This document shows, in pieces, positions 1 through 6,121 of a stretch of 7,279 nt of DNA (position 1 is its first letter; each line of letters starts with the position of its first letter). The position numbers and the translations under genes are program-made. The stretch is taken from NCBI GenBank assembly GCA_030447045.1, contig JAUJMB010000079.1, positions 1 to 7,279 on the forward strand, given 5' to 3'. This DNA comes from Rubrobacteraceae bacterium. Its GTDB lineage: Bacteria; Actinomycetota; Rubrobacteria; Rubrobacterales; Rubrobacteraceae. The notes under the pieces were generated by a model, which was given only the letters and a program-made list of their open reading frames with translations, was not told the DNA's origin and searched no databases.

Positions 1-515
1 CTTTGAACCGGGGCGAGGTGTCGAGGATCATCCTCACGCGGCCCGCGGTCGAGGCCGGGGAGTCGCTCGGGTTCCTGCCGGGGGACATGATGGCGAAGGT
101 CGACCCGTACTTCAGGCCGCTCTACGACGCGCTCTACGAGATGATAGATCCCGCCAAGTTCCAGGGGCACCTGGAGCGGGGTATAATCGAGATCGCGCCG
201 CTGGCGTTTATGAGAGGTCGGACCTTGAACGACGCGTTCATCATCCTGGACGAGGCCCAGAACACCACCCCCCAGCAGATGAAGATGTTCCTGACGCGCC
301 TGGGATTCGGCTCGAAGATGGTGATAACCGGCGACCGGACGCAGGTCGACCTGCCCAAGGGCCGGATAAGCGGCCTCGACGACGCCCGCAGGGCGCTGAC
401 CGGGGTGGAGGGCGTCTCCTTCGTGGGGCTGCAGCGCGACGACATAGTGCGTAGCGACCTCGTGATGCGTATAGTGGACGCTTACGAGGGGGCCGAAGAG
501 GGCGACGGGGCGTAG
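1..515 (+). CDS. phoH: PhoH family ATPase, C-terminal part (5' end cut by window edge)
   Basis: PhoH-family P-loop ATPase, a cytoplasmic protein often found beside ybeY and linked to RNA metabolism; its exact substrate is unsettled. The visible 170 codons (reading from base 3) cover the second half of the ATPase core. The start of the fragment ([13 protein letters not shown], then GFLPGD and [13 protein letters not shown]) is the stretch that follows the Walker A loop in the family. Walker B is FIILDEAQ at fragment residues 79-86, and the sensor-like [10 protein letters not shown] is at 109-118. Walker A itself lies upstream of the window. The TTG at base 3 is therefore an internal leucine codon and not a start. 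The C-terminus ends in a short acidic tail. The HD-domain gene follows after 20 bases, the same order as phoH-yqfF in Bacillus. The family call is very secure; full length cannot be judged. Confidence 0.95.
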   Translation, partial: LNRGEVSRIILTRPAVEAGESLGFLPGDMMAKVDPYFRPLYDALYEMIDPAKFQGHLERGIIEIAPLAFMRGRTLNDAFIILDEAQNTTPQQMKMFLTRLGFGSKMVITGDRTQVDLPKGRISGLDDARRALTGVEGVSFVGLQRDDIVRSDLVMRIVDAYEGAEEGDGA

Positions 516-535
516 AGGCGGGCGCGGGAGCGACC

Positions 536-2176
536 ATGAAGCTCAAGAGAAGCGTACCTGACCCGCCCCTCGGGGGGCGCGTGGACGACCTGCATCGGCC
601 GCCGACGCGCTTCGAGCGTTTTCGGACCTGGGTCGAGCGCGTGCCGACGCTCAGGCTGTACGTCGCGCTCACTTTGGTCACCTGGGCCTCCCTGACCTCC
701 CTTATCGCCGTTGGCGCCCGCCCGCCCGAGGAGCGCACCGTCGCGGAGGGCATCATCGAGAGCGGCAACCTGGAGCGGTTGGAGACCCTGATGCAGAATC
801 CCAACCCCTGGACCGTGCTGCTGGGGGTCGGGCTGGTTGTCGGTATAGAGATGGGGATCGCCTGGTACTTTCTGGAACGCTTCGGTCGCCGCATCCTAAA
901 GACGAACACCGCGATACGCCTCGCCCTCGCCGCCTCGCTGACCATCCTGTTCACGGCCCTCGCCCGTTTCTTCACCGAGCTGGAATTCAACGCCTACCTC
1001 ACGCCGCTGGCCGGCCTCTCCGTTATAGGGACGATGCTCCTCGGTCCACGGCTGATGTTCCTGATGGTCGTCGTGACCGCGGTGAACGTCGGGGTGATGA
1101 AGGGCAACGACTTCCTCCTGACGGCCTCCCTGCTGCTCTCCGCGGGCTTCGCCATCTACGCCGTGGTCAGGGTAGATTCCCGCCAACGGCTGCTCAAGGC
1201 CGGCCTCTTTATAGCCCTGATGACCGCCGTCGTGACGTTCGCCTTCGGCCTGATCGGCGGCGGCAGCTTCTCCGAAGCCCTCTGGCAGGGCCTGCTCGGG
1301 CTGGGGAGCGGGCTGCTCTCGCTCATGCTCGCGATGGTGCTGCTGCCGCTGCTCGAGGACGCCTTCAACATCCTCACCCCCATGAAGCTCCTGGAGTTCT
1401 CGAACACGAGCAACACCCTGATCCACAAGCTCCTCCAGAAGGCGCCGGGGACGTTCACGCACTCGATGCAGGTGGGGACGCTGGCTGAGAACGCGGCCGA
1501 GAGGATCGGGGCGAACCCGCTGCTGGCGCGCGTCGGGGCCTACTACCACGACATCGGCAAGATGGAGCACCCGGCGTACTTTATAGAGAACCAGATCGGA
1601 GGGATTAACCCCCACGACGCCCTCTCGCCGGCGCTCTCGGCGAAGGTGATCCGGCGCCACGTCAAGGACGGCTTGGAGATGGGCCGCGCCTGGGGCCTGC
1701 CGCAGGAGATCCTGGACATCATCGCCCAGCACCACGGCACGACCCGGATAGAGTACTTCTACCGCAAGGCGGTCGAGCTGGACGGCGACAACGTCAACGA
1801 GGCGGACTTCCGCTACTCGGGCGGCCTCCCCCAGGGCAAGGAGGCGGGCATCGTGATGCTGGCCGACTCCGTCGAGGCGACCGTCAAGTCCCTCGAAAAA
1901 CCAACCCCGAAGCGCATAGAGGACATCGTCACCGACACCATCAACCGCAAGCTCGACGACGGCCAGTTCGACGAGTGCGCCCTGACGATGCGCGAGATCC
2001 ACGAGGTCGGCGAGGCCATACTCGAGGCCCTCGTGGGCTTTCTCGGTCCGCGGATCGAGTACCCTGGCGGCGCCCCCGACGCGCGCAACGGCAAACCGAA
2101 CGCCAGGTCCAACGGCAAGCCGACGAAAGAGGACGTCTCGGAGGAGAACAGGCGCGCCTCGGGCGGCGCGATCTGA
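536..2176 (+). CDS. PgpH/YqfF-type membrane HD phosphodiesterase (probable c-di-AMP hydrolase)
   Basis: Polytopic membrane protein with a cytoplasmic HD hydrolase domain. Characterised relatives (Listeria PgpH) cleave cyclic di-AMP to pApA; that activity is inferred here. The 546 residues show a basic N-terminus, a first hydrophobic segment at about 41-59, a short outside loop (about 60-91), then roughly seven hydrophobic segments between 92 and 273. The HD domain runs from about 290 to 510. Its metal ligands are visible: H309 in FTHSMQ, H338-D339 in HDIGK, H375 in RRHVKDG, H399-H400 in QHHGTT, and D444 in MLADSVEA. The C-terminal 35 residues are polar and probably disordered. Family members are usually about 700 residues, with a large extracellular 7TMR-HDED domain between the first and second membrane segments; here only about 32 residues remain. 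ATG 536 is preceded by GGGAG at 526-530. The 3' end overlaps ybeY. Confidence 0.93.
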   Translation: MKLKRSVPDPPLGGRVDDLHRPPTRFERFRTWVERVPTLRLYVALTLVTWASLTSLIAVGARPPEERTVAEGIIESGNLERLETLMQNPNPWTVLLGVGLVVGIEMGIAWYFLERFGRRILKTNTAIRLALAASLTILFTALARFFTELEFNAYLTPLAGLSVIGTMLLGPRLMFLMVVVTAVNVGVMKGNDFLLTASLLLSAGFAIYAVVRVDSRQRLLKAGLFIALMTAVVTFAFGLIGGGSFSEALWQGLLGLGSGLLSLMLAMVLLPLLEDAFNILTPMKLLEFSNTSNTLIHKLLQKAPGTFTHSMQVGTLAENAAERIGANPLLARVGAYYHDIGKMEHPAYFIENQIGGINPHDALSPALSAKVIRRHVKDGLEMGRAWGLPQEILDIIAQHHGTTRIEYFYRKAVELDGDNVNEADFRYSGGLPQGKEAGIVMLADSVEATVKSLEKPTPKRIEDIVTDTINRKLDDGQFDECALTMREIHEVGEAILEALVGFLGPRIEYPGGAPDARNGKPNARSNGKPTKEDVSEENRRASGGAI

Positions 2177-2592
2177 GCGGCGAGCGTCCCGCCCCATTCT
2201 CGATCGCCCTGCTCGACGAGGCCGGCTACGGCCGGATCACCGCGGGCCGGGCCACCGACCTCTTCGCCGCGGCCTTTCGGGAGAGAGGCCTCGACCTCGA
2301 CCGCGTGGGCGAGGTCTCCGTTGTGCTCGTCGGGCCCGAGACCATCAGGAGGCTCAACTCGGAGTTTCGGAACAAGGACGCGGAGACCGACGTGCTCTCC
2401 TTCGAGGTGGACGGGCCCTACGGGGAGATGGTGGGGGAGGTCGTGATCTGCCCGGCGTGCGCCGACATGCCCGTCGAGGAGCTCGTCGTTCACGGCGCGC
2501 TGCACCTCGCCGGGATGGACCACGGCGAGGACTTCGAAGCGAGCGAGATGGCCAGGGCGCAGCGGAGCGTCATGGAGATGGCAAATGGCTAG
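2173..2592 (+). CDS. ybeY: YbeY endoribonuclease / 16S rRNA maturation factor
   Basis: Single-domain zinc metalloprotein of the UPF0054 family, involved in 16S rRNA 3'-end processing and ribosome quality control. The signature HGALHLAGMDH is complete (H107, H111 and H117 if counted from the CTG), giving the three zinc-ligand histidines. Upstream are the conserved LNSEFRNKDAETDVLSF (about 61-77) and GEVVIC (about 88-93). Counted from CTG 2173 the protein is 139 residues, close to the usual 150. The frame is open further upstream to an ATG at 1975, but that would add 66 residues encoded inside the HD gene, Arg-rich and unlike any YbeY N-terminus. No ATG, GTG or TTG occurs in frame between 1978 and the conserved core, so CTG 2173, forming CTGA with the HD-gene stop, is the best start. 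No convincing Shine-Dalgarno site precedes it at normal distance (GGAGGAG at 2140-2146 is about 26 bases away), so coupling to upstream translation is likely. The family is secure; the start is tentative. Confidence 0.92.
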   Translation: MSGERPAPFSIALLDEAGYGRITAGRATDLFAAAFRERGLDLDRVGEVSVVLVGPETIRRLNSEFRNKDAETDVLSFEVDGPYGEMVGEVVICPACADMPVEELVVHGALHLAGMDHGEDFEASEMARAQRSVMEMANG

Positions 2593-3319
2593 AGAGGCCC
2601 AGGAACCAAAGAAGGGCCAGCAGGGGGTCGGGCGCAGCTTCCAGCACGCCTACCAGGGAATAGTCTCGGCCGTCCGCACCCAGCGCAACCTGCGCTTCCA
2701 CTTTTTCGCGGCGTTGGGGGTGCTGATCGCCGGCCTGATCCTTGGTGTCAGCGCCATGGAGCTTGCCGTGCTCGTGCTGACCATCTGTTTCATCTTCGTC
2801 GTCGAGATGCTCAACACGGCCCTGGAGTTCGTCGTCGACCTGGTAACGACGGAGTACCACCCGCTAGCCAAGCTGGCGAAGGACGTCTCGGCCGGGGCCG
2901 TGCTCGTCTCCAGCGTGGGGGCGGTCCTCGTCGGACTCCTCGTCCTGGCCGATGACCTCGGGCCACTCTTCACGGGGGGCCTGGGTGGCATCCGCCGCTT
3001 GCCGGGCCACCTGACCCTCGTCTCTTTGGGCGTCGTCGTCCTCGCCGTGGTGCTCGGCAAGGCGCTGACGCGCTCGCCGGGCTCGTTCTACGGGGGGTGG
3101 CCGTCCGGGCACGCGGCCGTGGCGTTCGCGGGGTGGGTGGCGGCGAGCTTCGTGGCGGCCGGGGGGCGCTACGGGGGGGTGGCCTCCCTGATCTCGCTGC
3201 TCATGGCCCTCCTCGTCTGCCAGAGCCGCGTCGAGGGCGGCGTGCAGGGTCTCTACCAGGTGGCCTCCGGGGCCGTGATCGGCTCCCTGACCGCCGTGGC
3301 GATCTTCCAACTCTTATGA
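2585..3319 (+). CDS. Undecaprenol/diacylglycerol kinase fused to a PAP2-type phosphatase domain
   Basis: Two-domain membrane protein of 244 residues. Residues about 16-125 are a DgkA-type kinase: basic amphipathic start, membrane segments near 41-56, 59-73 and 102-121, and the family signature VEMLNTALEFVVD at 73-85 (E74, N77, E81, D85), followed by HPLAKLAKDVSAGAVL. In Gram-positives this kinase phosphorylates undecaprenol to undecaprenyl phosphate, the cell-wall lipid carrier. Residues about 145-244 resemble a PAP2 phosphatase: K159 with ALTRSP (a degenerate first motif), PSGH at 173-176 (second motif) and SRVEGGVQ at 214-221 (third motif). The third-motif histidine that normally carries the phosphate is Q221, so phosphatase activity is doubtful. 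Kinase-PAP2 fusions exist in other bacteria. ATG 2585 has GGAG at 2574-2577 with 7-base spacing and overlaps ybeY by 8 bases. Family assignment is strong; substrate (undecaprenol or diacylglycerol) is inferred. Confidence 0.9.
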   Translation: MAREAQEPKKGQQGVGRSFQHAYQGIVSAVRTQRNLRFHFFAALGVLIAGLILGVSAMELAVLVLTICFIFVVEMLNTALEFVVDLVTTEYHPLAKLAKDVSAGAVLVSSVGAVLVGLLVLADDLGPLFTGGLGGIRRLPGHLTLVSLGVVVLAVVLGKALTRSPGSFYGGWPSGHAAVAFAGWVAASFVAAGGRYGGVASLISLLMALLVCQSRVEGGVQGLYQVASGAVIGSLTAVAIFQLL

Positions 3320-3726
3320 AGGAGAGGAGCCCCGACGTGGTGGACCACCTGATGGACGCGGCCCGCCAAGCCGCCGAGAATGCCTACGCCCCCTACAGCC
3401 GGTTCCAGGTCGGGGCGGCAATCCTCACCGAAGGCGGCGCCGTCCACGCCGGCTGCAACGTGGAGAACGCCTCCTACGGGCTCTCCATATGCGCCGAGCG
3501 CAACGCGGCGACGAGCATGATCTCCGCCGGTCCGGACGACCGGCGCATAAGGAGCGTCGCGGTCTTTAGCCCGAACGCCTCGCCGTGCTTCCCCTGCGGC
3601 GCCTGCCGGCAGTTCCTGCGAGAGTTCGGCTGCGAGGAGGTCGTGGTTGAGGACGCCTCGGGCCTCCCGCGCCGCTACCCCTTTGAGGAGATACTGCCAA
3701 ACTCATTCGGCCCGGAAGACCTGTGA
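3316..3726 (+). CDS. cdd: Cytidine deaminase
   Basis: Homotetramer-type cytidine/deoxycytidine deaminase of pyrimidine salvage, converting (deoxy)cytidine to (deoxy)uridine in the cytoplasm. With the ATG start it is 136 residues. The zinc and proton-shuttle motif CAE is at 59-61 and PCGAC at 93-97 supplies the other two cysteines (C94, C97), so all three ligands are Cys, as in Bacillus Cdd. Substrate-pocket residues are visible in AYAPYSRFQVGAA (23-35) and NVENASYG (48-55). The start is ambiguous. ATG 3316 forms an ATGA overlap with the preceding stop, the pattern used by its neighbours, but lacks a clear ribosome site. The in-frame GTG 3337 has AAGGAGAGGAG at 3319-3329 with 7-base spacing and gives 129 residues with an N-terminus matching the usual length before AYAPYS. 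It sits between dgkA and era as in Bacillus. Function is highly secure. Confidence 0.95.
   Translation: MKERSPDVVDHLMDAARQAAENAYAPYSRFQVGAAILTEGGAVHAGCNVENASYGLSICAERNAATSMISAGPDDRRIRSVAVFSPNASPCFPCGACRQFLREFGCEEVVVEDASGLPRRYPFEEILPNSFGPEDL
3319..3329 (+). promoter_or_regulatory. Strong Shine-Dalgarno-like tract that could move the cdd start to GTG 3337
   Basis: AAGGAGAGGAG lies just after the ATGA overlap and 7 bases before an in-frame GTG at 3337. It is the best-looking ribosome site in this part of the operon. Being purine-rich codons (Lys-Glu-Arg-Ser) within the longer reading, it may also be coincidental. Confidence 0.45.
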
Positions 3727-4640
3727 GGGGCCCCGACACGAACGGGTTCGAGGGGCACAGGAGCGGCTTCGTCGCCGTCGTGGGCCGGCCGAACGTCGGG
3801 AAGAGCACCCTGGTCAACCGGCTTGTGGGGGAGAAGGTCTCCATCACCTCCCCCAGGCCGCAGACGACGCGCAGCCCGATCCGGGGGGTCCGCAACGGCA
3901 AGAACTACCAGGTCATCTTCGTGGACACCCCGGGCTCCCAGAAGCCGCGCGACACCCTCAGGGCCAGGATGCAGGAGCAGGTCGTGGACAGCCTCTCGGG
4001 CTCGGACATCGTGCTGTTCCTCCTGGACGCCCCGCAGGCCGCGGAGGGCGTCGGCACCGGCGACCGCTACGTGGCCCGCCTGATCGCCAACAGCGGCACC
4101 CCGGCGATGGCCTGCCTCAACAAGGTGGATCTGCTGGCGAAGCCTACCCAGGCGCTGCCAGCCGTGCAGGCCATCACCGAGCTCGGGGACTGGCGGGAGG
4201 TCTTCCAGATCAGCGCGTCCGAGGGCACGAACGTGGACGCCCTCATGGACGCGGTAGTCGGGATGCTGCCCCCTGGCCCCAACTACTTCCCCGAGGGCAC
4301 CGTAACGGACTACCCGGAGTCCTTGATCCTGGCCGAGTACATCCGGGAGAAGGCCCTGAACGCGCTGCGCGAGGAGGTGCCGCACGCGGTGATGGTCGAG
4401 GTCGACGAGGTCGAGCGCAAGGAGAACGTCACCGTCGTCTACGCCATCATCCACGTCGAACGGGGCACCCAGCGCATGATCGTGCTCGGCAAGGGCGGCA
4501 AGACCATAAAGAAGATCGGCACCGAGGCCCGCCGCGACGTCGAGCGCCTGCTCGGGACGAAGATCTACCTGGACCTGAAGGTAAAGGTCAGCCCGGGGTG
4601 GCGCAGCGACAAGAAGTTCCTGGAGCGGTTGGGTTTATAA
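3723..4640 (+). CDS. era: GTPase Era
   Basis: Ras-like GTPase with a C-terminal KH domain that binds the 3' end of 16S rRNA and assists 30S subunit assembly. At 305 residues it has the usual length. G-motifs in order: G1 GRPNVGKST (21-29), G2 region SPRPQTTR (43-50), G3 DTPG (68-71), G4 NKVD (133-136), G5 ISASEGTN (163-170). After the linker YPESLILAEYIREK (197-210), the KH domain spans about 220-300 and carries the GKGG loop at 256-259 followed by TIKKIGTEARRDVE. GTG 3723 overlaps the cdd stop as GTGA; the next in-frame GTG falls inside G1 and is impossible. Only a weak GGAAG (3714-3718) precedes it, so coupling to cdd translation is likely. It shares a 16S rRNA role with YbeY upstream. Nothing unusual apart from the final TTA codon and the TATAAT overlapping its stop. 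Confidence 0.97.
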   Translation: MRGPDTNGFEGHRSGFVAVVGRPNVGKSTLVNRLVGEKVSITSPRPQTTRSPIRGVRNGKNYQVIFVDTPGSQKPRDTLRARMQEQVVDSLSGSDIVLFLLDAPQAAEGVGTGDRYVARLIANSGTPAMACLNKVDLLAKPTQALPAVQAITELGDWREVFQISASEGTNVDALMDAVVGMLPPGPNYFPEGTVTDYPESLILAEYIREKALNALREEVPHAVMVEVDEVERKENVTVVYAIIHVERGTQRMIVLGKGGKTIKKIGTEARRDVERLLGTKIYLDLKVKVSPGWRSDKKFLERLGL

Positions 4641-4641
4641 T
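4636..4641 (+). promoter_or_regulatory. Possible internal promoter -10 box (TATAAT) at the era/deoC junction
   Basis: An exact TATAAT spans the last codons and stop of era, next to one of only two gaps between genes in the operon. Transcription from it would begin near 4648 and give a leader of about 30 bases before deoC. The -35 region is poor: the hexamer at 17-base spacing is GAAGTT (4613-4618). In a high-GC genome an exact -10 at a gene junction is suggestive, but Leu-stop codons alone can create it. Confidence 0.3.
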
Positions 4642-4663
4642 TACCCGCATCTTGGCGTCTAGC

Positions 4664-4670
4664 GGGGAGA
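4664..4670 (+). promoter_or_regulatory. Ribosome binding site deciding the deoC start
   Basis: GGGGAGA stands 7 bases before TTG 4678 and 13 before ATG 4684. The spacing favours the TTG start, although the codon type favours the ATG. The two starts differ by only two residues. Confidence 0.55.
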
Positions 4671-4677
4671 AGCGGAA

Positions 4678-5385
4678 TTGGCGATGAGGGTGCGGGAGTT
4701 CGCGAAGACGGTGGACCACACCCTCTTGAAGCCGGACGCGACCGACGAGGACATTACGAAGCTCTGCGGGGAGGCGGTCCGCTACCACTTCGCGGCGGTC
4801 TGCATCCCGCCTTGCTACGTGCGTCTTGCCGCCAGGGAACTCCGCGGTACGGACGTGAAGGTCGCGACGGTGGTCTCCTTCCCCTTCGGCAACGACGCGA
4901 CGCCGGTCAAGGCGGCGGCGGTGCGGGAGGCGATCACGCGCGGCGCCTCCGAGATCGACGTCGTGCTGAACATCTCCAAGCTGCTCTCCGGCGAGTTCGA
5001 CTACGTCGCCGACGAGCTCGCGAGCCTCACCCACGAGGTGAGCGTCGTCGCTATGAACAACGGCCTGAACGACGTTGTGATGAAGGTCATCATCGAGACT
5101 GCATACCTGACGGACAAGATGAAGCGGCTCGCCACCCAGATCGTGGCCGCAAGCGGCGCGGACTTCGTGAAGACCTCGACGGGCTTCGGCCCCGGCGGCG
5201 CCACCATAGAGGACGTCGCCTTGCTGCGCGAGGAGGCCCCCGAGGGGCTCGCCGTGAAGGCCTCGGGCGGCATCCGTACCCTGGAGGACGCGCTCGACAT
5301 ACTCAACGCCGGGGCCTCGAGGCTCGGCATGAGTTCCAGCGTGGCGGTGATGGAGGAGGCCGAGGGTGGCGGTCTACAAGAGTAA
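4678..5385 (+). CDS. deoC: Deoxyribose-phosphate aldolase
   Basis: Class I aldolase (TIM barrel) that splits 2-deoxyribose-5-phosphate into glyceraldehyde-3-phosphate and acetaldehyde, the final step of deoxynucleoside catabolism in the cytoplasm. At 235 residues it is of normal size. Conserved segments in order: VDHTLLKPDAT (12-22), VCIPPCYV (41-48), VATVVSFPFG (62-71), EIDVVLNI (92-99, catalytic D94), KVIIET (136-141), the Schiff-base segment FVKTSTGF (163-170, K165), and VKASGGIRT (193-201, K194) for phosphate and lysine activation. Residues about 125-133 (AMNNGLNDV) look slightly extended relative to the family at that loop. The start is TTG 4678 by ribosome-site spacing; ATG 4684 is the alternative. 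A 37-base gap separates it from era, and recO begins 20 bases inside its 3' end. Together with cdd in the same operon it suggests pyrimidine deoxynucleoside salvage, although no phosphorylase is seen here. In Bacillus this spot between era and recO has no deoC. Confidence 0.96.
   Translation: MAMRVREFAKTVDHTLLKPDATDEDITKLCGEAVRYHFAAVCIPPCYVRLAARELRGTDVKVATVVSFPFGNDATPVKAAAVREAITRGASEIDVVLNISKLLSGEFDYVADELASLTHEVSVVAMNNGLNDVVMKVIIETAYLTDKMKRLATQIVAASGADFVKTSTGFGPGGATIEDVALLREEAPEGLAVKASGGIRTLEDALDILNAGASRLGMSSSVAVMEEAEGGGLQE
5352..5359 (+). promoter_or_regulatory. Ribosome binding site for recO inside the deoC 3' end
   Basis: GGAGGAGG lies within the last codons of deoC, and its distal GGAGG is 6 bases before GTG 5366. 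This near-ideal site fixes the recO start despite its 20-base overlap with deoC. Confidence 0.75.
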
Positions 5386-6121
5386 GGGGATCGTGCTGCG
5401 GTCCATTCGCTACGGCGAGGCGGACCGCATCCTCGACCTCTACACCCTTGATGCCGGCCTCGTCTCGGCCATCGCCAAGGGGATCAGGCGCACGAAGAGC
5501 CGCTTCGGCGCCCGCCTGGAGCCCCTCTCGTGCGTGGATTTCGTCGCCTACGGCGGGCGGACCCTCGACACGATCACCCAGGCCGAGACGCTCCGCAGCT
5601 TCCAGGGCATCCGCGAGAACCTCGCCCGCTTCGAGGCCGCCGCCGGCATGGTCGGCAGCGTCCGCGCCCTCTCCGGCGGCGACGAGGCCGACCGAAGGGT
5701 CTTCAACCTCCTCTACAACGCCCTCGACGCCCTGGAGTCGCGCGATTCGGGCTTCGAGTCGGTCGAGGCAGCCCTCGGCCTCAAGCTCTCCATCCTCGCC
5801 GGCTACGCCCCGCAGCTCGACAACTGCCTGAACTGCGACGCGAACCTCGACGAGGCCCCCGAACCCCTGCACTTCGCCCCCGAGCACGGCGGCGTGCTCT
5901 GCGCCGCGTGCCGCGCCTCCACCGCCGACGCCTTCCCGATGGCGCCAGGCACCCTAGACCGTCTGCGCGAGACCATCGAACGCCCCGTGCGCGAGGCTCC
6001 GCAGTCCGAAGACCTCCGCGAGGGCGTGCTGCGCGTCGTCCGCGCCCACGTCCTTGCCCACGCCCCGGGGAACACGCGCTCCGCCGTCAAGCTCTCCTCC
6101 CGCACCCGACGCCCCGCGTGA
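5366..6121 (+). CDS. recO: DNA repair protein RecO
   Basis: Recombination mediator that, with RecR (and RecF), loads RecA onto SSB-coated single-stranded DNA and anneals complementary strands. At 251 residues the length is typical. The N-terminal OB-fold begins with KSKGIVLRSIRYGEADRIL (5-23) and continues through TLDAGLVSAIAKGIRRTKSRF (27-47, just over one strand-turn-strand unit). A helical domain follows (about 80-150). The four-cysteine zinc finger is present: C154 and C157 in NCLNC, then C179 and C182 in LCAAC. The C-terminal tail (about 232-251) is basic and probably flexible. GTG 5366 is supported by the strong ribosome site just upstream. It overlaps deoC by 20 bases and dgt by 4 (GTGA). 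The position downstream of era matches Firmicutes, where recO follows era closely. Confidence 0.94.
   Translation: MAVYKSKGIVLRSIRYGEADRILDLYTLDAGLVSAIAKGIRRTKSRFGARLEPLSCVDFVAYGGRTLDTITQAETLRSFQGIRENLARFEAAAGMVGSVRALSGGDEADRRVFNLLYNALDALESRDSGFESVEAALGLKLSILAGYAPQLDNCLNCDANLDEAPEPLHFAPEHGGVLCAACRASTADAFPMAPGTLDRLRETIERPVREAPQSEDLREGVLRVVRAHVLAHAPGNTRSAVKLSSRTRRPA

Noticed and set aside
3..5. TTG as a start codon of the phoH fragment
   Set aside because: The protein aligns in the middle of the PhoH ATPase core, after Walker A, so the true start is outside the window.
182..187. TATAAT inside phoH as a promoter for the HD gene
   Set aside because: No -35 match at suitable spacing, and the hexamer sits in mid-gene about 350 bases before the next start; it is explained by Gly-Ile-Ile codons.
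1975..2172. N-terminal extension of ybeY from ATG 1975
   Set aside because: It lies wholly inside the HD-domain gene, encodes an Arg-rich stretch unlike any YbeY N-terminus, and would make the protein far longer than the family.
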